From Deltaproteobacteria bacterium RBG_13_61_14 (GTDB lineage Bacteria > RBG-13-61-14): DNA of 10,820 nucleotides. Positions 6,780 through 10,820 of the stretch are shown here, piece after piece (position 1 is the first letter of the stretch; every line of letters begins with the position of its first letter). Location: the NCBI GenBank assembly GCA_001797815.1, contig MGQK01000107.1, positions 32,173 to 42,992 of the forward strand, in the 5' to 3' direction. The position numbers were made by a program, and so were the translations under genes. A model generated the notes under the pieces. The model saw only the letters and a list, made by a program, of their open reading frames with translations, made no database searches and was not told the DNA's origin.

Positions 6780-8038
6780 CATTTGACAATCACCGCCGCA
6801 TACGCCACCACGTCGCCGTAATCGCCGGTCACGTCGCCGGAGTTGCGGTAGTCCACCACCTGCGCCGAGGTCGCGCCCAGCTTCTTGGCGGCATAGAGCA
6901 TGACCGTGGCCGGGATGAACCCGCACATGCTGATCTTGTGCTTGAGCACTGTCTCGAACAGCGCCTCCGGGTTCAGCTCCCGCACGCATTGCAGGGCCAG
7001 CTCGTCCTTCTGCTTCGCCGTCTCCGCCGACTGGAAATGGGTCATGTCCGAGCTCGCCACCACCAGGGCCGGCGAGCGGCTCTCCGTGATCGCCGCGGCC
7101 ATCGCCTCCCCCAGCTCCCGGCACTCGCTCAGGCTCACCCGCGAAAGCGAGATCGGCACCAGCTTGAAGCCCGGCCGCACCTGCTGCAAGAACGGCAGCT
7201 GCACCTCCAGCGAATGCTCCTGGCTGTGCGCCCAGTGGTCCTCCTTGACCAGGTGGCACAGCTTCTTGATCCGGCTGGCCAGCTTCGCGTCCAGCGCCAC
7301 CTCGCCGGTCGGCATCTGCCAGGAGCCTTCGGACATGATCGCCACGTCCTCCCCCAGGCCCCGGTGGTTGGGGCAGAGCACCACCACCGTGGCCGGCACC
7401 TCGACCCGGCTGTAAACGATCCCCGCCCCTTTGCCGGAATAAATATACCCGGCATGCGGCGCGATGATGCCCAGCGCTTTCTCCCGGTCGGCCGCGGGCT
7501 CCATGAAGCTCGCCACCATCTGGGCCGGCGAGCGGCTCTCCGTGATCGCCGCGGCCATCGCCTCCCCCAGCTCCCGGCACTCGCTCAGGCTCACCCGCGA
7601 AAGCGAGATCGGCACCAGCTTGAAGCCCGGCCGCACCTGCTGCAAGAACGGCAGCTGCACCTCCAGCGAATGCTCCTGGCTGTGCGCCCAGTGGTCCTCC
7701 TTGACCAGGTGGCACAGCTTCTTGATCCGGCTGGCCAGCTTCGCGTCCAGCGCCACCTCGCCGGTCGGCATCTGCCAGGAGCCTTCGGACATGATCGCCA
7801 CGTCCTCCCCCAGGCCCCGGTGGTTGGGGCAGAGCACCACCACCGTGGCCGGCACCTCGACCCGGCTGTAAACGATCCCCGCCCCTTTGCCGGAATAAAT
7901 ATACCCGGCATGCGGCGCGATGATGCCCAGCGCTTTCTCCCGGTCGGCCGCGGGCTCCATGAAGCTCGCCACCATCTTTTCGAGCTCGGCCCGCGCCCGC
8001 GGATAAAACTGTCCGGCCACGGCTGGTTTTCGGATCAT
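6779..8038 (-). CDS. MEMO-family protein with duplicated N-terminal half
   Basis: Member of the MEMO family (AmmeMemoRadiSam system protein B), related in fold to LigB-type extradiol dioxygenases; the bacterial role is unsettled. The product is 419 residues; removing one 152-residue repeat leaves 267, the normal family length. The repeat spans residues 21-172 and 173-324. Each copy has APHAGYIYSG (His43/His195), CPNHRG (His73/His225) and EHSLEVQLPF. The C-terminal SSDMTHF (Asp331, His334) and MCGF (Cys372) occur once. A complete active-site set therefore exists only for the second copy plus the C-terminal part. The ATG at 8038 has an excellent AGGAGG (8046-8051); an in-frame GTG at 8044 sits too close to it. 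No AMMECR1 or AmmeMemoRadiSam radical SAM gene is visible. hisB lies downstream on the same strand. Confidence 0.92.
   Translation of the reverse strand: MIRKPAVAGQFYPRARAELEKMVASFMEPAADREKALGIIAPHAGYIYSGKGAGIVYSRVEVPATVVVLCPNHRGLGEDVAIMSEGSWQMPTGEVALDAKLASRIKKLCHLVKEDHWAHSQEHSLEVQLPFLQQVRPGFKLVPISLSRVSLSECRELGEAMAAAITESRSPAQMVASFMEPAADREKALGIIAPHAGYIYSGKGAGIVYSRVEVPATVVVLCPNHRGLGEDVAIMSEGSWQMPTGEVALDAKLASRIKKLCHLVKEDHWAHSQEHSLEVQLPFLQQVRPGFKLVPISLSRVSLSECRELGEAMAAAITESRSPALVVASSDMTHFQSAETAKQKDELALQCVRELNPEALFETVLKHKISMCGFIPATVMLYAAKKLGATSAQVVDYRNSGDVTGDYGDVVAYAAVIVK
7066..7977. repeat. 456-bp tandem duplication with no mismatch seen
   Basis: Bases 7066-7521 and 7522-7977 look identical throughout when compared by eye. 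The unit is 456 bp, exactly 152 codons, so the frame is kept. A 12-bp sequence, AGCTCGCCACCA, occurs at 7051-7062, 7507-7518 and 7963-7974, just beside each junction. Unequal exchange at this short homology is a likely origin. The absence of divergence means the event is very recent or is an assembly error. Confidence 0.95.
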
Positions 8039-8118
8039 GGCCACACCTCCTGGCAGTCGAGGTTAGAAGACCGGCATCCCTCCCCGCTTTTACCAACTCC
8101 TTCGCTTCCGCAGATCCC

Positions 8119-8147
8119 ATGTTATCCAAAAGCCCGCGATTTGACAA
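8119..8147 (-). promoter_or_regulatory. Predicted promoter of the MEMO gene
   Basis: On the minus strand TTGTCA (8147-8142), a 17-bp spacer and TAACAT (8124-8119) give a reasonable sigma70-type match. Transcription would start near 8112, about 74 nt upstream of the MEMO ATG. The -35 overlaps the -35 of the divergent riboswitch promoter. Confidence 0.45.
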
Positions 8148-8169
8148 GCCGCCGGAAAAAGACTACCTT
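8141..8169 (+). promoter_or_regulatory. Predicted promoter of the TPP riboswitch transcript
   Basis: A perfect TTGACA (8141-8146), a 17-bp spacer and TACCTT (8164-8169). The expected transcription start near 8176 falls exactly at the first bases of the riboswitch P1 stem, which supports the call. Confidence 0.6.
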
Positions 8170-8170
8170 G

Positions 8171-8264
8171 AACTGGCTAGGGGTGGCCGCCAGGCCTGAG
8201 AGTTCGCTCGAACAACCCTTGGAACCTGATCCGGGTCATGCCGGCGGAGGGAAGCAAGCGTTGC
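8171..8264 (+). promoter_or_regulatory. TPP riboswitch (THI element)
   Basis: All the conserved aptamer pieces are present in order: GGGGTG (8180-8185), the thiamine-sensing CTGAGA (8196-8201), ACCC closing P2 (8215-8218), AACCTGATC (8223-8231), a P4/P5 hairpin with CCGG arms, and GGGAAGC closing P1 (8249-8255). A GTTC/GAAC hairpin lies between CTGAGA and ACCC. It is followed at once by an intrinsic terminator and then the start of the HydG-type gene. TPP binding should therefore end transcription early. The bases 8187-8194 are perfectly complementary to the 5' arm of the terminator, giving a simple anti-terminator. Confidence 0.96.
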
Positions 8265-8270
8265 AAGAAA

Positions 8271-8304
8271 AGGACCTGGCGGGAACACCCGCAGGTCTTT
8301 TTTT
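8271..8304 (+). terminator. Riboswitch-controlled intrinsic terminator
   Basis: GACCT-G-GCGGG (8273-8283) pairs with CCCGCAGGTC (8288-8297) around the loop AACA, with one bulged G, and is followed by seven T residues (8298-8304). The AGG in the 3' arm (8293-8295) is also the only plausible ribosome-binding site for the ATG at 8305. Forming the terminator would thus both stop transcription and hide the translation signal. Confidence 0.9.
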
Positions 8305-9654
8305 ATGATGTTCGATCTGCAATACCTCCGGCGGCTCACGGAAACCGCGGCGCCGGCCAAGAACCTGGCTGAGGTCCTGGCCAAGGCCGAGGCTCTGGAA
8401 AAGCTTTCCCTGGAAGAGGTCGCTTCGCTCCTGGCCGTCACCGATGCGGAAGACCTCGCCCAAATCCGGCAAAGCGGCTTTCGGGTCAAACAGGAGGTGT
8501 TCGGCCCGCGGGTGGTGCTGTTCGCCCCGCTCTACCTTTCCAACCGCTGCATCAACAACTGCCTCTACTGCGGCTTCCGCGCCGGCAACCGCGAGCGCCA
8601 GACCCGGACGCTCTCGCCCGAGGAAGCCGCGGCCGAGGCCGGACACCTCGCCCAACTCGGCTATCAGCGGCTCCTGCTCGTGACCTCCGAGCACCCGGAC
8701 ACCGGCGCTGATTACCTCGAAGCCGTGGTCCGCGCGATCTACGAGCGCGCGGCCATCCGCATCCTCCACCTCAACGCCCCGCCCATGTCGCAGTCGAATC
8801 TTCGCCGGCTGAAGGAGGCCGGGCTCGGGGTTTACCAGGTCTTCCAGGAAACCTACGATCCCGAATGCTACCGCGAGCTCCATCCCTCCGGGCCCAAGGC
8901 GGATTTCAGTCGCCGGCTTGCGGTCATGGACGACGCCATCGCCGCCGGATTTGACGACGTGGGGCTGGGCGTGCTCCTCGGGCTCCACCACCACCGCTTC
9001 GAGGCCCTGGCTACGGTCGCTCACAGCTACTACCTGCGCGATCGCTATCACTTGAACCCCCACACCCTCTCGGTGCCCCGGCTCCGGCCGGCTGAAGGCT
9101 CGCCCATCACTACGCCGCCGGCGCCGGTCAGCGACCCGGAGTTCCTGAAGATCGTGGCGCTCTATCGCCTGGCCGTGCCCACCGCCGGCGTGGTGGTCAC
9201 CACCCGCGAGAGCAAAGAGACGCGGGAGCAAGCGCTTGGGGCCGGGGCTTCACAGATCAGCGCCGGCTCGCGCACCGACCCCGGCGGCTACTCGGAGGAA
9301 GGCAAGACCAGCCAGTTCGAGGTGGAAGACCGCCGCACCCTGGAAGAGGTGATCCTGGACCTGGTGGCCGCCGGGCATTTGCCCAGCCTGTGCACCGCCT
9401 GCTACCGCTCCGGCCGCACCGGCGTCCGCTTTGCCGAGATGGCCGGCGCCGGCGAGATCGCGGCCTTCTGCCAATCCAACGCCATCCTCACCCTGGCTGA
9501 ATACCTGGCCGCGCATTCCAGCGACGGCCGCTTTGCTCAGGCGGAAGCCATGCTCCAGCATCTGCTGGAAGAGATCCCGGACCAAAAGCTCCGCCAAAGC
9601 CTGGCCCGGAAACTGGAAGAGGCCCAAGCCGGGGCCCGCGATCTTCATTATTAG
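8305..9654 (+). CDS. hydG: HydG-type radical SAM tyrosine lyase under TPP riboswitch control
   Basis: Member of the ThiH/HydG family, which cleaves tyrosine with SAM. HydG converts tyrosine to p-cresol, CO and cyanide for the [FeFe]-hydrogenase H-cluster; ThiH makes dehydroglycine for the thiamine thiazole. The 449-residue product has the SAM cluster motif at Cys82, Cys86 and Cys89 (CINNCLYCGF), the family motifs QETYDPECY and ELHPSGPKADF, then PHTLSVPRLRPAEGS and QISAGSRTDPGGY. The C-terminal CTACYRSGRTG supplies Cys363 and Cys366, with Cys389 22 residues further on: the CX2CX22C auxiliary-cluster motif of HydG, which ThiH lacks. Length also fits HydG (about 470) better than ThiH (about 370). 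Yet the gene lies directly behind a TPP riboswitch, which points to thiamine. ATG at 8305 or 8308. Family is certain; HydG over ThiH is well supported by sequence but open by context. Confidence 0.85.
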   Translation: MMFDLQYLRRLTETAAPAKNLAEVLAKAEALEKLSLEEVASLLAVTDAEDLAQIRQSGFRVKQEVFGPRVVLFAPLYLSNRCINNCLYCGFRAGNRERQTRTLSPEEAAAEAGHLAQLGYQRLLLVTSEHPDTGADYLEAVVRAIYERAAIRILHLNAPPMSQSNLRRLKEAGLGVYQVFQETYDPECYRELHPSGPKADFSRRLAVMDDAIAAGFDDVGLGVLLGLHHHRFEALATVAHSYYLRDRYHLNPHTLSVPRLRPAEGSPITTPPAPVSDPEFLKIVALYRLAVPTAGVVVTTRESKETREQALGAGASQISAGSRTDPGGYSEEGKTSQFEVEDRRTLEEVILDLVAAGHLPSLCTACYRSGRTGVRFAEMAGAGEIAAFCQSNAILTLAEYLAAHSSDGRFAQAEAMLQHLLEEIPDQKLRQSLARKLEEAQAGARDLHY

Positions 9655-9678
9655 AGGAGAACCCGCGGAGGCGGACCT

Positions 9679-9707
9679 TTGACATAGACGCGAGCCTGAG
9701 AGATAGT
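9679..9707 (+). promoter_or_regulatory. Predicted promoter of the acyl-CoA synthetase gene
   Basis: A perfect TTGACA (9679-9684), a 17-bp spacer and GATAGT (9702-9707), four of six matches to the -10 consensus. The start would be near 9714, about 29 nt before the ATG. This would allow expression independent of the riboswitch, although no terminator separates the genes, so read-through is also possible. Confidence 0.5.
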
Positions 9708-9742
9708 TCGAGCAAGGAAGATCAAATCCGAGAGAGGTCAGG

Positions 9743-10820
9743 ATGAAGAACATTCAAGCCATTATGGCGCCCAAGTCCATCGCCGTGGTGGGTGCGAGCA
9801 ACCGTCCCGGCAGTGTCGGTCTGGCGGTTTTCTCCAACATCCTCCAGGGCGGATACCAGGGCGTGCTCTACCCGGTGAACCCGAAGGCGCGGTCCGTGCA
9901 AAGCGTCAAAGCCTATCCGACCCTGTCCGAGATCCCGGACGAGGTGGACCTGGCCGTGCTCATTGTTCCCGCGGAGCAGACGCCGGCCGTCATGGAAGAA
10001 GCGGCCCGGAAAAAGGTGAGGGGCGTGGTGGTGATCTCGGCCGGCTTCAAGGAGGTCGGCGGCCGCGGCCTCGAACTCGAGAAAAAACTCCAGGCCCTCG
10101 CCCGGCGGCATGGGATCCGGATGATCGGGCCCAACTGCCTGGGCGTGGTGAACACCAACCCGGAGGTGCGCATGAACGCGAGCTTCGCCCCCAAAGCGCC
10201 CAAGCCGGGCAACATCGCCTTTATTTCCCAATCGGGCGCGCTCTGCACCGCGGTGCTCGATTTCGCCGCGGGCAAGAACATCGGCTTTTCCAAGTTCATC
10301 AGCTTCGGCAACAAGGCCGACGTCAACGAGATTGACCTCTTGCGCTACCTGCAGGACGACCCGGACACCCAGGTGATCGCCATGTATCTGGAGGACATTT
10401 CCGATGGCCGCGCCTTTATCGAGACCGCGCGCGAAGTCACCTGGGCCGCGCACAAGCCCATGCTGGCGATCAAGTCGGGCCGCTCGCCCGAGGGGGCCAA
10501 GGCCGCGTCCTCCCACACCGGCTCCCTGGCCGGCTCGGACCTGGCCTATGACGCCATCTTCATGCAGAGCGGGATCATGCGGGTCGGGACCATGAACGGG
10601 TTGTTCGACTCCGCTTTCGCCTTTGCCAACCAGCCGGTGCCCCGGGGCAAGCGCATCGCCATCGTCACCAACGCCGGCGGGCCGGGGATTTTGGCCACGG
10701 ATGCCGCGGTGCGCTCCGGGCTGACCCTGGCGCAGTTCTCGGAGGAGACCAAGCAAAAGCTCCGGGAGCACCTCCCGCCGGCGGCCAACGTGAACAACCC
10801 GGTGGACGTGATCGGGGACG
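9743..10820 (+). CDS. ADP-forming acetate/acyl-CoA synthetase-type protein, 3'-partial
   Basis: NDP-forming acyl-CoA synthetase superfamily: acyl-CoA + ADP + Pi gives acid + CoA + ATP, a fermentative ATP-yielding step, or the reverse. The 359 visible codons show the N-terminal CoA-binding Rossmann domain (SIAVVGASNRPGSVG, residues 12-26; YPVNPKA; IGPNCLGVVN, 128-137). The succinyl-CoA-ligase-like domain follows (NIAFISQSGAL; FGNKADVNEID). SSHTGSLAGSD has His258, the expected phosphohistidine. The third flavodoxin-like domain then begins (RIAIVTNAGGPGILATD). The ATG at 9743 has AGAGG five bases upstream. The gene runs off the window; whole proteins are about 460 residues (alpha subunit) or about 700 (alpha-beta fusion). 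A protein acetyltransferase with an extra GNAT domain cannot be excluded without the C-terminus. The start lies 88 bp after the HydG-type gene. Confidence 0.88.
   Translation, partial: MKNIQAIMAPKSIAVVGASNRPGSVGLAVFSNILQGGYQGVLYPVNPKARSVQSVKAYPTLSEIPDEVDLAVLIVPAEQTPAVMEEAARKKVRGVVVISAGFKEVGGRGLELEKKLQALARRHGIRMIGPNCLGVVNTNPEVRMNASFAPKAPKPGNIAFISQSGALCTAVLDFAAGKNIGFSKFISFGNKADVNEIDLLRYLQDDPDTQVIAMYLEDISDGRAFIETAREVTWAAHKPMLAIKSGRSPEGAKAASSHTGSLAGSDLAYDAIFMQSGIMRVGTMNGLFDSAFAFANQPVPRGKRIAIVTNAGGPGILATDAAVRSGLTLAQFSEETKQKLREHLPPAANVNNPVDVIGD

Noticed and set aside
6644-8308. Long open frames on both strands over the MEMO gene (plus 6644-8308; minus 6684-8147 in another frame)
   Set aside because: They overlap the MEMO gene, repeat with its duplication, have low-complexity composition and lack conserved motifs.
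8305-9654. Plain ThiH annotation based on the riboswitch
   Set aside because: The CX2CX22C C-terminal motif and the length match HydG; context alone is not enough to override the sequence, so the conflict is reported as a finding.
9690-9720. Second TPP riboswitch before the acyl-CoA synthetase gene (CCTGAGAGATAGTTCGAGCAAGG resembles part of the first)
   Set aside because: Only the CTGAGAGA-like piece is shared; GGGGTG, AACCTGATC and GGGAAGC are missing, and the stretch fits a promoter -10 region instead.

Overview
The window is G+C-rich, densely coded and clearly bacterial. Three features fit an anaerobic, diderm, probably uncultivated lineage: a HydG-type radical SAM enzyme, an ADP-forming acyl-CoA synthetase-type gene, and intergenic gaps filled with several unrelated small palindromes. 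Omnitrophota- or Desulfobacterota-like groups would fit, but this is inference; nothing in the sequence fixes the taxon.

Layout. Positions 1-2140 (minus strand) carry argG, with a good promoter, followed by a class V aminotransferase that runs off the left edge. Positions 2141-2489 hold a MITE-like inverted-repeat element, a short palindrome and a possibly leaderless promoter. Positions 2490-3847 (plus) carry a radical SAM/SPASM-like protein and a broken geranylgeranyl-reductase-family gene. Positions 3905-6668 (minus) carry hisB, hisH, an exported protein of unknown function and hisA, with 4-nt overlaps in the last two junctions. Positions 6779-8038 (minus) carry a MEMO-family gene whose N-terminal half is present twice as a 456-bp, in-frame tandem copy with no mismatch seen. 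Positions 8119-8304 are a divergent control region with back-to-back promoters sharing their -35 sequence, a TPP riboswitch and an intrinsic terminator. Positions 8305-9654 (plus) carry the HydG-type radical SAM enzyme. From 9743 (plus) an ADP-forming acyl-CoA synthetase-type gene with its own promoter runs off the right edge.

How the parts relate. Arginine, histidine and probably serine/glycine metabolism are represented by ordinary biosynthetic genes. The unusual part is the right half. A thiamine-pyrophosphate riboswitch controls a protein with the HydG-type C-terminal cluster motif (CX2CX22C) rather than an ordinary ThiH. An adjacent MEMO gene is transcribed divergently from an overlapping promoter. 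The protein may serve thiamine synthesis in place of ThiH, or it may tie hydrogenase maturation to thiamine status; the sequence alone does not decide. No hydE, hydF, hydrogenase, thiamine gene, AMMECR1 gene or AmmeMemoRadiSam radical SAM gene is visible here.

Nearly every gene junction carries a different small palindromic or tandem repeat. One palindrome forms the C-terminal codons of the exported protein just upstream of hisA.
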